Assembly (NCBI RefSeq): GCF_916618745.1
Contig: NZ_OU745373.1
Span: forward strand, 1,066,001-1,130,000
Length of the DNA stretch: 64,000 nt
DNA from: Cardiobacterium sp. Marseille-Q4385
Lineage (GTDB): Bacteria; Pseudomonadota; Gammaproteobacteria; Cardiobacteriales; Cardiobacteriaceae
Reading direction: 5' to 3'
Under the pieces are notes generated by a model that was not told the origin of the DNA, ran no database searches, and was given only the letters and a program-made list of their open reading frames with translations. Every line of letters begins with the position of its first letter. Position 1 is the stretch's first letter. Both the position numbers and the translations under genes were made by a program. Below are positions 7,696 through 16,075 of this stretch, piece after piece.

Positions 7696-8795
7696 GCGTC
7701 CTCCTCGCCCAAGTAGCGAAAGCCCTGCACCGCACGGAAATGCCCGCCGAAGCCCGACCCTGCGCCCGATTTGCGCAGGGTATCGCGTGACCGGCCCTTG
7801 TTGCTGCCGTAAAGCGTGCCGGAGACTTGCGTCCAGCGCGCGTCACGGCGCAACGCGGCGGCAAGGCCGGGATGACTGGTGTGGAAAAGCGTGCGCAGCG
7901 GCAAGCTGTAGCGATTTTGTCCGGCCAGCCACAGCGCGCAGCAGCCATTGAGGAAGCGCATCCCCACACCGGCGCCCTGCCACTCCGGCATCACAACCAA
8001 GCGGCAAGCGCGGGCCTCGGTCATCCCCGGTCGGGTGGAAAAGGCGATGTGCGCCACGGGCTGGCCGCCCACCAGCCCCATGTAGTGAGTGGCCGCTATC
8101 ATCGGTGGCAGGTCTAGATAGTGATGCGCCGCAAACAGGGCCCAGTCGGCTTGGCGGCATTGGTATATTTCCAGGTCGATTGTGGGGCGTCGCCTGGGCC
8201 ACCCCCATTGATAGGTGCCGCTGGCGGTGTCGAATACCCAATCAGGCGTAAGCCAGTCGAGGATGTCGTAGTGGCAGGATAGCAGCACCGCTTGTGGTCG
8301 TGCGGGCAGGCGGCGCCAGCTCTTGACAAAGGCACCGGCGCCAATTTGCGCGATTTGCCGGTCCACGACTGAGGAAAACTCGTCAATTACCACCAGTGGT
8401 GGTGCCTCGCAGATGACGCGGGCGAGGTTGGCGCGGAATTGTTCCCCATTGGAGAGCGCGGCGTAAGGTCGTAGCCACGCGGGCACCGTACCCAAACCAA
8501 CGGAGGCCAGCGCCGCTGTGACGTCATCAAAGCTGCCGTCCGGTGCGATAGCGTCAACAATGGGACGGTCACGCGGCCAGGCGGGAGCGTAGAGTGCGCC
8601 CAGGCGTCTGCCGATGCTGGTTTTGCCAGTGCCGGAAGGCCCGACGATGACGCCGATTTGCCACGGCCGCGCATCAAGCGGCAGGTCGGCGTCAATGTAA
8701 ACGTCCGCGCCGCTGTCCACGTTAAAGAGCGATTTAACCCGCGCCGCGCGGTAGGAGTTGAAGTCGGCGCAGCGGTGATGGATGCTGACCCTCAT
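7683..8795 (-). CDS. ABC-type ATPase fused to a GNAT acetyltransferase domain
   Basis: 370 residues with two domains. Residues about 45-190 carry a Walker A (GPSGTGKTS, 52-60), an ABC signature (LSNGE, 114-118), a Walker B (VVIDE, 135-139) and a switch His (SCHYD, 175). It has no membrane segments, so it is not a transporter. Residues about 205-330 form a GNAT fold with the CoA-binding motif VVMPEWQGAGVGMRF. The start at 8795 overlaps the preceding stop as ATGA. Mu Mom, which modifies adenine, is also GNAT-like and sits at this place after com; a mom-like role powered by the ATPase is inferred. Confidence 0.82.
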   Translation of the reverse strand: MRVSIHHRCADFNSYRAARVKSLFNVDSGADVYIDADLPLDARPWQIGVIVGPSGTGKTSIGRRLGALYAPAWPRDRPIVDAIAPDGSFDDVTAALASVGLGTVPAWLRPYAALSNGEQFRANLARVICEAPPLVVIDEFSSVVDRQIAQIGAGAFVKSWRRLPARPQAVLLSCHYDILDWLTPDWVFDTASGTYQWGWPRRRPTIDLEIYQCRQADWALFAAHHYLDLPPMIAATHYMGLVGGQPVAHIAFSTRPGMTEARACRLVVMPEWQGAGVGMRFLNGCCALWLAGQNRYSLPLRTLFHTSHPGLAAALRRDARWTQVSGTLYGSNKGRSRDTLRKSGAGSGFGGHFRAVQGFRYLGEEDACTS

Positions 8796-8935
8796 ACACA
8801 CACCACCTTGACCTTGAGGCCCAGCGCAGTGAGCTGTTTGTACAGCGCCTGTTGATGTGCCTCGTCCTTGCAGCGGACGATGACGCCGTATTGTGGCCGG
8901 TATTTATAGCCGTTTTTGCCGTATTGCATAAGCAT
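8792..8935 (-). CDS. Small protein overlapping com (unknown function)
   Basis: 47 residues, basic and rich in Tyr and Gln (YGKNGYKYRPQYGVIVRC, then a predicted helix-strand ending KVKVVCV). It starts inside the 3' end of com (overlap 32 bp) and its stop overlaps the ATPase-GNAT start as ATGA, so translation of all three is probably coupled. A second in-frame ATG is two codons further on. In Mu, com overlaps mom in the same way. I do not recognise a family. Confidence 0.6.
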   Translation of the reverse strand: MLMQYGKNGYKYRPQYGVIVRCKDEAHQQALYKQLTALGLKVKVVCV

Positions 8936-9089
8936 CTCCGTGTAGATGCTCGCGGCATTCTTGATTGTTAAAGACCGCCACACGCTTGCAGCGCGGGCAT
9001 TTGATTTCGAGCCGGCCGCGCAGGTTGTGGCTTTGCGCGAGCAGCTTGTGACAGACACAACAGCGGTGTTGCGTCGTGTATTTGTGCAT
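8904..9089 (-). CDS. com: Com-family zinc-finger translational activator
   Basis: 61 residues with two CxxC pairs (CCVCHKLL and IKCPRCKR), closely matching the length and layout of Mu Com, a zinc-finger RNA-binding protein that opens the mom translation start. Here the target would be the overlapping small ORF and the ATPase-GNAT gene. AAGGAA lies upstream of the ATG at 9089. The 116 bp upstream (9090-9205) hold two hairpin-forming palindromes but no ORF. I found no GATC sites there, so the Dam control known in Mu is not obvious. Confidence 0.88.
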   Translation of the reverse strand: MHKYTTQHRCCVCHKLLAQSHNLRGRLEIKCPRCKRVAVFNNQECREHLHGDAYAIRQKRL

Positions 9090-9205
9090 AACGGTTCCTT
9101 TGATAAGATTCCGCCGCCTTCGCGAAGGTGGCAGCTTTGACTTGCAGGGACCATCTGCGGGTCGGCGCGCGCTGTGTTAGCGCACGGCGCGCGTCGCTGT
9201 CTTTG

Positions 9206-9673
9206 TCAGTGATGTTTAACCGCCTCGGCCAGCTGGCCGGGCGTCCATTGGCGTTTGCCGTCGTAACCGAGAGCGGCAGCGCACCACTCCGAGCAATACC
9301 AGCGCGAGTGCGCGGGCGGGAGAAAAGGCAGGATGAAGCGCAGGATGCCGATGTAGTCATAACGCCGTCCCTCCGTCTCACGAAACAGCGTCAGCAGCCG
9401 TCCATAATCCAGCGTGAGCGGCAACAGATCCCAATGCTCGCCGTCCAACACCATCTGCTTGCAGCGCACGCCACCGTCGGCAGCAAAGCTGCTGTAACAC
9501 TCGAACACCCCCGATAGTCCTCTGACCGGCACGGCAATCTCGCAGTGCGAGTAGGGGCTGCGCGTAAATGCGCGGATGAGCCAGTCGCTGGCGTAGCGCC
9601 AGCGCACCCGCCACGCGGCATCACGCGGCGGCCGGTACTTATAGCAGGCGAGATAAGCGGTAACGGTACTCAC
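9206..9673 (-). CDS. Phage protein with permuted cysteine-peptidase-like motifs
   Basis: 155 residues. The layout suggests a permuted NlpC/P60 (YiiX-like) papain fold: SPYSHCEIAV with a candidate catalytic His early, and WYCSEWCAAALG with a candidate Cys late. A hydrophobic stretch IGILRFILPFLPP lies between. It begins at an ATGA overlap with the fibre-assembly gene, at the end of the tail operon. Enzymatic activity, if any, could act on peptidoglycan or lipids, but that is not shown by the sequence. Confidence 0.55.
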   Translation of the reverse strand: MSTVTAYLACYKYRPPRDAAWRVRWRYASDWLIRAFTRSPYSHCEIAVPVRGLSGVFECYSSFAADGGVRCKQMVLDGEHWDLLPLTLDYGRLLTLFRETEGRRYDYIGILRFILPFLPPAHSRWYCSEWCAAALGYDGKRQWTPGQLAEAVKHH

Positions 9674-10305
9674 GTGACCTCCGGCAAGGTAAATTGCACC
9701 TTGACCGCCTCCACTGCCGCCACATCGGCACAGGCCGCCACTTCATCCTCCAGCGCCTGCCGTTGTCCGGCAATAGCGGCGGTCAGAGTGGTATAGGCGC
9801 GGCTCTTGCTGAGGGCTTTTTGCCGCAGTAAATCGAGCGGCACACCACGCGCGGCAGCAATCCCAGCGAGGAGCGGCGTCTCCGCGTTGTTATCCGCCGC
9901 CCAGGCCTCGGCCTCACGCGCCTGTTGCGCCCAGCTCTCCTGCTCAAAGGCGGGAATGCCCGTAAGCCCCGCCGCTGTGCTGATAAAGTCCTGCGCGGCG
10001 GTGGCGATGGCGTGCAGCTTGTTCTCTTTGGCTTGCGCGAGGAGTGCCGCCTGTGCCTGCACATCCGCCTGCCAGCCCTTTTGCCGGTCGAAGACCATGC
10101 CGGGTGCGGGCGCGGGACCGCTCACGCACAGTTGCCCCTTGTCGTTAAGCCATACCTCGCCACCGTTAGTAATGCTGGCGCAGATGGCGTCAATACCGGC
10201 CTGTGAGGTAATACGTACCCAGCCGTCGCCGCTGGTGGTGAGGTTGCCCGCATCATCGCGGACGAGATCGGCAAAATAGTGATCACGCAAATGAAACTGG
10301 CGCAT
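9670..10305 (-). CDS. Tail fibre assembly protein
   Basis: 211 residues directly after the tail fibre gene, the usual place for a fibre chaperone. The C-terminal half has the repeating alanine-rich helices common in DUF4376-type fibre-assembly proteins, with GIPAFEQESWAQQAREAEAW and later PLLAGIAAARGV. The N-terminal part (about residues 1-75) is a short beta-rich region. It should help trimerise the fibre and is not expected in the virion. Confidence 0.7.
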   Translation of the reverse strand: MRQFHLRDHYFADLVRDDAGNLTTSGDGWVRITSQAGIDAICASITNGGEVWLNDKGQLCVSGPAPAPGMVFDRQKGWQADVQAQAALLAQAKENKLHAIATAAQDFISTAAGLTGIPAFEQESWAQQAREAEAWAADNNAETPLLAGIAAARGVPLDLLRQKALSKSRAYTTLTAAIAGQRQALEDEVAACADVAAVEAVKVQFTLPEVT

Positions 10306-10314
10306 GTGTCCTCC

Positions 10315-11142
10315 TTACTTGTGATAGCCGATACAGATGAAATGGGCGATTAACCCAGCTGGTGCGGAGACGGCCAGGCCGTTACGACCATAAGGAGATA
10401 CTCCGATGGCAAATTTGCCGGCACCAGAATCGCAACCGACGACGTTAAAAAAGCCCGAGAAGGACTCCGGCAGGTAAATCTGGCTGTTGCCGACGATGAC
10501 GTCTGCGGTCATGGTGATAATTTTTAAGCCGCTGGCAGCGTGGTAAAACACCTGTGCACCCTTGTTGTGTCTCGGATACTGGTTCCAGGTCCAGCGTGCT
10601 TCGTCTTTCTTGGCGAAATAATCGTGCAACCAGCCGCCATAGGGCTGTAGCCAAAGCCCCGCGTTGTTGGCGCGCATAAGGGGGCCGACCAAGCCGGCCG
10701 AGTCGGCATTGGCGACATAGAAATCGCTGCCTTGACCGTCTGCGGTATAGCCCAGCCAGCCGCGTTGTTTATCGCCAAGCCACACATCAACACCAACGGC
10801 CGTATTGGTGGTCGTACCTTCGTTTTGTAATTTCAGCGCGGCGAAGCGTTGCCCCGGATAACTGCTCTTAACGGTCAGGGCGCCCGTCATCGTGTCGCCC
10901 GCCTTACTCACCTTGCCGTTGGCGTTTTGATTGGCCCCGCCGACGGCGGTGGTGACAATCTTGTTGATGGCTTTGAGCAGCTGCCCGTTGTCATTGTCAT
11001 TAAGCGTCATCTCCGCCGCCTCAATCGGTGCAACAAGCTCGCCCTGCACCGCGTTGAGCCATTCGGCGGTGACGACCGTGCCTAACTCTTGCCGACCGTC
11101 GCCGTTATGAAACGTCTGGTCGGCACTCTTGATTTTTTGCAT
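10315..11142 (-). CDS. Short tail fibre protein
   Basis: 275 residues. The N-terminus (MQKIKSADQTFHNGDG and the TAEWLNAVQGEL region) resembles Mu-like and P2-like fibre attachment ends, and KVSKAGDTMTGALTV is the collar-like repeat of tail fibres. The C-terminal half is Gly/Tyr-rich and would form the receptor tip. It is short compared with Mu gpS (about 500), so the shaft is reduced. It lies between gp48 and the fibre-assembly gene. Confidence 0.8.
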   Translation of the reverse strand: MQKIKSADQTFHNGDGRQELGTVVTAEWLNAVQGELVAPIEAAEMTLNDNDNGQLLKAINKIVTTAVGGANQNANGKVSKAGDTMTGALTVKSSYPGQRFAALKLQNEGTTTNTAVGVDVWLGDKQRGWLGYTADGQGSDFYVANADSAGLVGPLMRANNAGLWLQPYGGWLHDYFAKKDEARWTWNQYPRHNKGAQVFYHAASGLKIITMTADVIVGNSQIYLPESFSGFFNVVGCDSGAGKFAIGVSPYGRNGLAVSAPAGLIAHFICIGYHK

Positions 11143-11145
11143 AGC

Positions 11146-11697
11146 TTAATCCTCGTATTGAAAAATCGCCGTCGTCCACGCCGGTTTGAGCTCTTGAAAA
11201 ATATCCTCAATCTGCGGCGTGCCGTACTCGGAGAGGCGGTCGCCCGCACGCGAGACCCCGGCGCGGAAACGGGTACGGCGTACCGCCTGCCCGGAAACGC
11301 GGATGACCCACGTCCACACCGCATCCTCGCCGTTGAGACGCTCACCAGCGCGCCCAACGCCCGCGCGGAAGCTATCCAGCTCCTGAATGTCCACCGAAAA
11401 ACCCTGCGCGGCGGCCAGGCGCTTGAAATAAGCGATGCTGAGACCACCGGTGGCATTGAGACGGGCGAGGACGGTGGCGGCGCGCAGCTGCATATTGCCG
11501 ACGGGAGCAATCCCCAGCACTGCCTCCCAGCGCGCCAAAAAATCATTATCAGCGCGGGCAAAGGGAGCCAAAGCCAGCGCACCGGCGCGGCTCTCGATGC
11601 GGGTAAACGCTGCTGCTGCCGGCGCAAAGACGGCGGCCGCCTGCGGCTGATAGCTGACCGGCGGCAGCAGGGCGGCAAGCAGGTCGTGGTAATCCAT
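11146..11697 (-). CDS. Baseplate protein, Mu gp48 / YmfQ (DUF2313) family
   Basis: 183 residues from the ATG at 11697, which shares its A with the gp47 stop (TGATG). Features match the DUF2313 family: MDYHDLLAALLPPV at the start, FLARWEAVLGI, and the repeated FRAGVGRAGERL / FRAGVSRAGDRL. It is part of the tail tip between gp47 and the fibre. An in-frame start 13 codons upstream exists but would overlap gp47. Confidence 0.85.
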   Translation of the reverse strand: MDYHDLLAALLPPVSYQPQAAAVFAPAAAAFTRIESRAGALALAPFARADNDFLARWEAVLGIAPVGNMQLRAATVLARLNATGGLSIAYFKRLAAAQGFSVDIQELDSFRAGVGRAGERLNGEDAVWTWVIRVSGQAVRRTRFRAGVSRAGDRLSEYGTPQIEDIFQELKPAWTTAIFQYED

Positions 11698-12758
11698 CAC
11701 ATATCCCCGATTTGCAGCTGTCCGAGGCGCAGCCACGGCACGGCACTGGCGGTCACGGTGGCGCTGACATTGGCGGCGGGAGAGACAACGGCGCGGTCAC
11801 GTACCCCGGCAACACCAGAGATGACAGCCTCCAGCTGGGAGCGCACCACATCCTCGCCGGGGCGCAAGCCTGCGAAATAGCCCCGGACGGCGGCGGTCAC
11901 CGCCGCGTGTACCGTGGCGCGGTCGCTGCCCGCCACGAGGGCGAGGCGCAGCGACACATCCACCGTTTGCACCGTTGGCGCCAGCGCCAAGAAGCCGTTT
12001 TTCCGCGTCACCGGGCGGCGCTCGTCTACATAGGCCTGCACAGCGGCCAGCGTCTGCGCTGAGGGTAGTCCCTCAGCACCCAAAATCACCGCGTCCACAA
12101 AGCCATTGCCGCGCCGCAGCGGGAAAATCATCGCATCTGCCACCCCCTCGACCTCTAAGCACCAGCGACGAAAATCGCGGGCATTGCCGCCTGCCGGTGG
12201 ATAGCGGAGACGGTCGAGATAACGTGCCAGCAATGCGGTGTCATCCTCAGCATCACTACCGCCCTGCATGGCGCCGACCGTAACCGCTGCCTCAACGCCG
12301 GACGGTGGCGATACCAACCGTCCCTCACCACCCCGCTCGCTGTTGCCGGCAATACCGGGACGGACGGCATGCGCCAGCACCGTGGCGCTGCCACCGCTGA
12401 TAGTGACGGCGCTGTCGGTTTGATAGCGCACCTCGCCCAGCGTAAATGTGGTAGCGGCAGGGATGACGCTGCCATCACGACCGCGCAGGGTGACAGAACC
12501 ACCGGCGGCGGCCGCCGCCTTGCGGTAGATACCGTACTGCACGGCGTGCATCTCGAGATAATCACTGTCGGCGCTGTCCGCAAACGACTGTTTGAGTAAC
12601 CATGCCTGATGCTGATACAGCCCCTCGGCGACGGCGGCAAAGGCACTGGCGCGGACAAAATTGTCGCTGCCGGCGTGGGTGTGCGCGGTACTGTCCTGAT
12701 TGGCGAGGTCGCGCAAATAGGCGTCGCGCACCTCCACAAAATTTTTCGCGATGCTCAT
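11697..12758 (-). CDS. Baseplate protein J-like, Mu gp47
   Basis: 353 residues of the baseplate J family, which forms the baseplate wedge of contractile tails. Typical are the N-terminal VRDAYLRDLAN, the long alanine-rich helix after it, SPPSGVEAAVTV, and the conserved RYLDRLRYPPAGGNARDFRRW. The start overlaps the gp46 stop as ATGA. Length agrees with Mu gp47 (about 360). Confidence 0.93.
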   Translation of the reverse strand: MSIAKNFVEVRDAYLRDLANQDSTAHTHAGSDNFVRASAFAAVAEGLYQHQAWLLKQSFADSADSDYLEMHAVQYGIYRKAAAAAGGSVTLRGRDGSVIPAATTFTLGEVRYQTDSAVTISGGSATVLAHAVRPGIAGNSERGGEGRLVSPPSGVEAAVTVGAMQGGSDAEDDTALLARYLDRLRYPPAGGNARDFRRWCLEVEGVADAMIFPLRRGNGFVDAVILGAEGLPSAQTLAAVQAYVDERRPVTRKNGFLALAPTVQTVDVSLRLALVAGSDRATVHAAVTAAVRGYFAGLRPGEDVVRSQLEAVISGVAGVRDRAVVSPAANVSATVTASAVPWLRLGQLQIGDM

Positions 12759-13105
12759 AAGACCACCCGCAGATTGAGATGGGTGACGACGCCACCGTTA
12801 TCCTCCGCCGCAATCGCGAGCAGCAGCCAGCCACGCGCGGGGCGGCTGACCGCAACAGCGATACGGCGCGCCCGCCCACCTTTGATGACGGGGTCCAAGG
12901 CCTGCTCGGCATATTGCCGTGCCAGCACCATCACGCGTGGCAGGTCTTTCTCGCGCTGCAACTCGTGCAGGCGTGAGCCCAAAGACGGGTCGGCCCACCA
13001 CGAGCCCAGCGGCGTGAGCAGGCGGATGTAAATTTCGTTGCTGATGTCGGCGCAGCGGCCGTTAGCAATATAGCTGCCGGTGCGCGGATTGAGTTTGGCG
13101 TCCAT
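12755..13105 (-). CDS. Baseplate wedge protein, GpW/gp25 (Mu gp46) family
   Basis: 116 residues from the ATG at 13105; this start avoids overlap with gp45 and begins MDAKLNPRTG. The gp25-like fold shows ISNEIYIRLLTPLGSWW, then DPSLGSRLHELQREKDL. It is the lysozyme-like wedge component without lysozyme residues. The ribosome site is weak, so translation may depend on coupling to the gene upstream. Confidence 0.87.
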   Translation of the reverse strand: MDAKLNPRTGSYIANGRCADISNEIYIRLLTPLGSWWADPSLGSRLHELQREKDLPRVMVLARQYAEQALDPVIKGGRARRIAVAVSRPARGWLLLAIAAEDNGGVVTHLNLRVVL

Positions 13106-13151
13106 TGCGCCATTATCGGCGGGCGTGGCGCGCGCGGCCGCCTGGCAGAGG

Positions 13152-13643
13152 TCAGTGAGGCGGCTGTGTGTTGTCGCTGCCGCCCTTGACGCCGCCGTGG
13201 GTGTGATGCACCAGCGACACACCGGAGGCAGTCACATCACCGCCGACCTCCACATCGCCGCTGATTTTGACTGTCTGCGCGGTAATCTCGACCACATTGC
13301 CCTCACGCAACACGATGGTGCTACCGTGCGCGCTGTATAGCGCCACCTCGCCGCTTTTGAGGCCTATTACCCGTGCGCCGCCGCCAGCGACGGCAATCAC
13401 CACACCATGACTGGTCGCGCCACCCAGCGGCAGGACAAAACAATCGCAACCGGCGGGCGGATTGGCGGTCAATCCCCACGGCTCGCCGTGCTCCAGTGCC
13501 TGCACCGTCTCGCCGGCCAACCCCTCAATCTGGATGCGCTGCACTGCTGCGCCGCTGTCCACCTGCGCCACCGCGCCGCGAAAAGCACGACGCACACTGT
13601 CCAGGGCGCGCCGGATGCGACTGTCCACCTGTTTGCTGTCCAT
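13152..13643 (-). CDS. Baseplate spike protein, Mu gp45 (gpV-like)
   Basis: 163 residues from the ATG at 13643 (MDSKQVDSRIRRALDSVRRAF). The middle is an OB-like domain with GEPWGLTANPPAGCDCFVLP. The C-terminal part has repeated strands ending in HHTHGG, the His cluster that binds iron at the tip in gpV-type membrane-piercing spikes. It closes the tail hub. Confidence 0.88.
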   Translation of the reverse strand: MDSKQVDSRIRRALDSVRRAFRGAVAQVDSGAAVQRIQIEGLAGETVQALEHGEPWGLTANPPAGCDCFVLPLGGATSHGVVIAVAGGGARVIGLKSGEVALYSAHGSTIVLREGNVVEITAQTVKISGDVEVGGDVTASGVSLVHHTHGGVKGGSDNTQPPH

Positions 13644-13665
13644 ATAGCCCCCGTTTAACTCTGCC

Positions 13666-14760
13666 TTAAATGACCTGCAAGGCTTCATTGGCCTTCTTTT
13701 TATGGCGTTTCTTTTTGCGTCCGCCGCCTTTATCACCTTTGGGCGGATTGGCGTCCAGCACCCAGGCGCCGTCCTCTTTGAGGCGCAACTCGGTGACGGT
13801 GGGCTGATTGCGCCCGCCGCGCAGGGTGCGCCCCATCAGAAAATAGATGCCGTCGATGCCGTCCGGCTCGGACACCAGCCGCAAGCGCTGCCCGGGCGTC
13901 CATAAGGTGCCGTCATCGGTGCGGTGTCCCTGCACCGTCGCGGTGATGGACAACCCCGCCAGACGGCTGTCGGCAAGCAGCTTGCGTGCGCGCCGCTCCG
14001 CCTGTGCCTGACTGTCCACCTCGCCGTCTACCACCACCAGCGGGCGGTGATTGCCGACCTCGCTGTCGCGCGCCACCGCCTTGATGCCGCGCGCGCCCTT
14101 GTGGCTCTGCCCCAGCACCGTAATCTCGGAGTAGCGGGCGCTGATGTCGCGCTGGATGTTGAGGGTAAGGACATTGTTGTTGCGCCCGTCGCGGCGCAGC
14201 AGCAGATCGGCAACCGGCGGCGTGCTGTAATCGGGGCCGCCAATGACCAGCGTGCCGTCCGGGGTAAACCACGACCACACGCCATTAGCCTCGGCGTAAG
14301 CGGTGAGGGCGTCCCAGGCGCGCTGTCCGGGCTCAATTTGCACCTTGCTCTTTTTGCCGGCGGATTCAGCCGCGATGCGGATGTTGCTGATGCCCAGCGG
14401 CTTGACGATGCGTTCGGCAATCGCCGCCACGTCCATATCAAGGGCGTCAAAAAGCGGGCAGGAGCAGTCGAGCAGCACCGCCGCGCCGTCGCGGCCTTGT
14501 AGCGTCAGCTGCTTGCCGTCTTTGGCGGTCTCGGTGTTGACCTGGTCAATCTGGCCGGTGAGCACCACATCATCACCGACGCGTACCGTCACCGCCGCAC
14601 CGGGCGCCACCACCTCCGGAATCCCCTCTGCCGGAAACGCCAGGCTGACGCGAAAATCATCGGCGGGGACAAGCAGGTCGGAATCAATCTCGTAGTCCGT
14701 CCAGCCGTCGTGTGCCTTGCCGCCGATGGCGAGGCTGACCCGCTCATCGCGCATAGGCAT
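13666..14760 (-). CDS. Baseplate hub protein, Mu gp44 (gpP)
   Basis: 364 residues from the ATG at 14760, which has GGGGAGG seven bases upstream. Contains the hub-type beta domains: AIGGKAHDGWTDYEIDSDLL at the start, LTGQIDQVN, LQGRDGAAVLLDCS, and a basic, lysine-rich C-terminal tail (GGGRKKKRHKKKANE). It overlaps the end of the gene upstream by 17 bp. It corresponds to T4 gp27-like hub proteins. Confidence 0.88.
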   Translation of the reverse strand: MPMRDERVSLAIGGKAHDGWTDYEIDSDLLVPADDFRVSLAFPAEGIPEVVAPGAAVTVRVGDDVVLTGQIDQVNTETAKDGKQLTLQGRDGAAVLLDCSCPLFDALDMDVAAIAERIVKPLGISNIRIAAESAGKKSKVQIEPGQRAWDALTAYAEANGVWSWFTPDGTLVIGGPDYSTPPVADLLLRRDGRNNNVLTLNIQRDISARYSEITVLGQSHKGARGIKAVARDSEVGNHRPLVVVDGEVDSQAQAERRARKLLADSRLAGLSITATVQGHRTDDGTLWTPGQRLRLVSEPDGIDGIYFLMGRTLRGGRNQPTVTELRLKEDGAWVLDANPPKGDKGGGRKKKRHKKKANEALQVI

Positions 14761-16066
14761 ACAGCACCTCCCCGCGTAGCACAAAGCAGGGCAAACGCAG
14801 CTGCGGATTGAGGCGCAGCAACTCGCCGGCGCGGCGGTAATCGCCGTACCAGCGGTGTGCCAGCAGGTGCAGATTGCCGTCGGCCTCGACGCGGCGGCGG
14901 ATCAGCGGCGGACGCAGGACAATCACCGCCAATGCCTGCCGCTGCACCTGTTGCGCCATCGTGCGCAGGGCATCGGCGAGTGCGGCGGTGGCGGCGAGAT
15001 AATCTGCCTGCGGGCGCCAGCGGTCGTCGTACACCTCAATGCTGTCATTGCCGGCGAGGATGGCCGTCAAACGCCGCTGCATCTCCGCCTGCTGCCCCTT
15101 CGGCAAGACGTCGGCGAGTGCCTGCCCGCGTGCCACGGTGAGACTGCGTTGCAGGCGTTCGCGGGTGGCGGAGGCGATTTGCGCCACCTCGGCGGGAGTC
15201 ATCTGTGGCGACTGCGCCTCGACGGCAAGGCGGTCGGCTGCCTCGGCGGCGAGCTCACAATGCACGATCAGCGCCACGGCGGCGGTCACCGCCACGGTGG
15301 CGGAGGCGTCCGGGCGTGCCTCGTCGGTGGCGAGCAGGGACGGCACGCTCTGCACCGCGCTGTCGGCGCTGCGTAACACCGCCTGCCAACCGCTGATGCC
15401 ATTGTCCTTGTCGTGGCGGGCAAAGAGTAGGCCGACCACGGCGCGCGTCTCGTCGAAAAAATGACGCGGACTGCGGGCGAGGTCAACCGCACCCTGCCAC
15501 AATGCACCTGCCTGCTGCGCCAGCGTGACCAGCACATGATTGACGGCGCGGGTGAGCGCCTGCACCCGGCCTCGCACCACATCCAGCCGCGCCAGCGCCT
15601 CGGTAAACGCCTGCAAACCCGTAAACTGCGCCAGCTCTGCCAGCGCGTCGAGTCCGTCGGCCAGTGCCTCCGGCAGCTCGCGGTCAAAAAACGGCGCGGC
15701 AGCGGTCGCCGGGCGGAAGGTCATCGTCACCTCGCAGCTGTCGGGACGGTCGGGGTCATGGCTTGCGCTGTAACCCTCTACCACGCAATCCGGCACACTG
15801 CCGTACACCGGATGCACCAGCTCGCCCGCGCCGCGCTCGCGCAGCACATTGAGCAGCGTTTGCAGGCGGCGCTCATAATCGTCGCCCCATAGCAACGCGG
15901 TGAGGCGGATGGAGAGACCGTCTGCGCCCATGTCCTCAATATCACTGCCTGCCACATAAGGATAGGCGTGCTCGTTGAGGGCGTGGCCGCCGTCGAGATT
16001 GTCGTCCGTCACGTCAAAACGCACCCCCTTGTAGGAGGCATCCAGCAAAGTGTCGCGCCAGCTCAT
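14744..16066 (-). CDS. Tail/DNA circularisation protein N, Mu gp43
   Basis: 440 residues. The first 100 match the DNA_circ_N domain (MSWRDTLLDASYKGVRFDV, HEYPYV-like, then LSIRLTALLWGDDYERRL). The middle is long alpha-helical. The C-terminal 40 residues have a LysM-like ending (RRAGELLRLNPQLRLP) of tail-assembly proteins. It lies between tape measure and hub, where Mu has gpN. Confidence 0.88.
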   Translation of the reverse strand: MSWRDTLLDASYKGVRFDVTDDNLDGGHALNEHAYPYVAGSDIEDMGADGLSIRLTALLWGDDYERRLQTLLNVLRERGAGELVHPVYGSVPDCVVEGYSASHDPDRPDSCEVTMTFRPATAAAPFFDRELPEALADGLDALAELAQFTGLQAFTEALARLDVVRGRVQALTRAVNHVLVTLAQQAGALWQGAVDLARSPRHFFDETRAVVGLLFARHDKDNGISGWQAVLRSADSAVQSVPSLLATDEARPDASATVAVTAAVALIVHCELAAEAADRLAVEAQSPQMTPAEVAQIASATRERLQRSLTVARGQALADVLPKGQQAEMQRRLTAILAGNDSIEVYDDRWRPQADYLAATAALADALRTMAQQVQRQALAVIVLRPPLIRRRVEADGNLHLLAHRWYGDYRRAGELLRLNPQLRLPCFVLRGEVLYAYAR

Positions 16067-16075
16067 GCTTGCTCC

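Noticed and set aside
7683..8795. ABC transporter ATP-binding protein
   Set aside because: No permease nearby, no membrane segments, and it is fused to a GNAT domain in a phage operon.
9090..9205. Dam-controlled promoter for com as in Mu
   Set aside because: I found no GATC in this stretch, so the Mu type of control is not supported.
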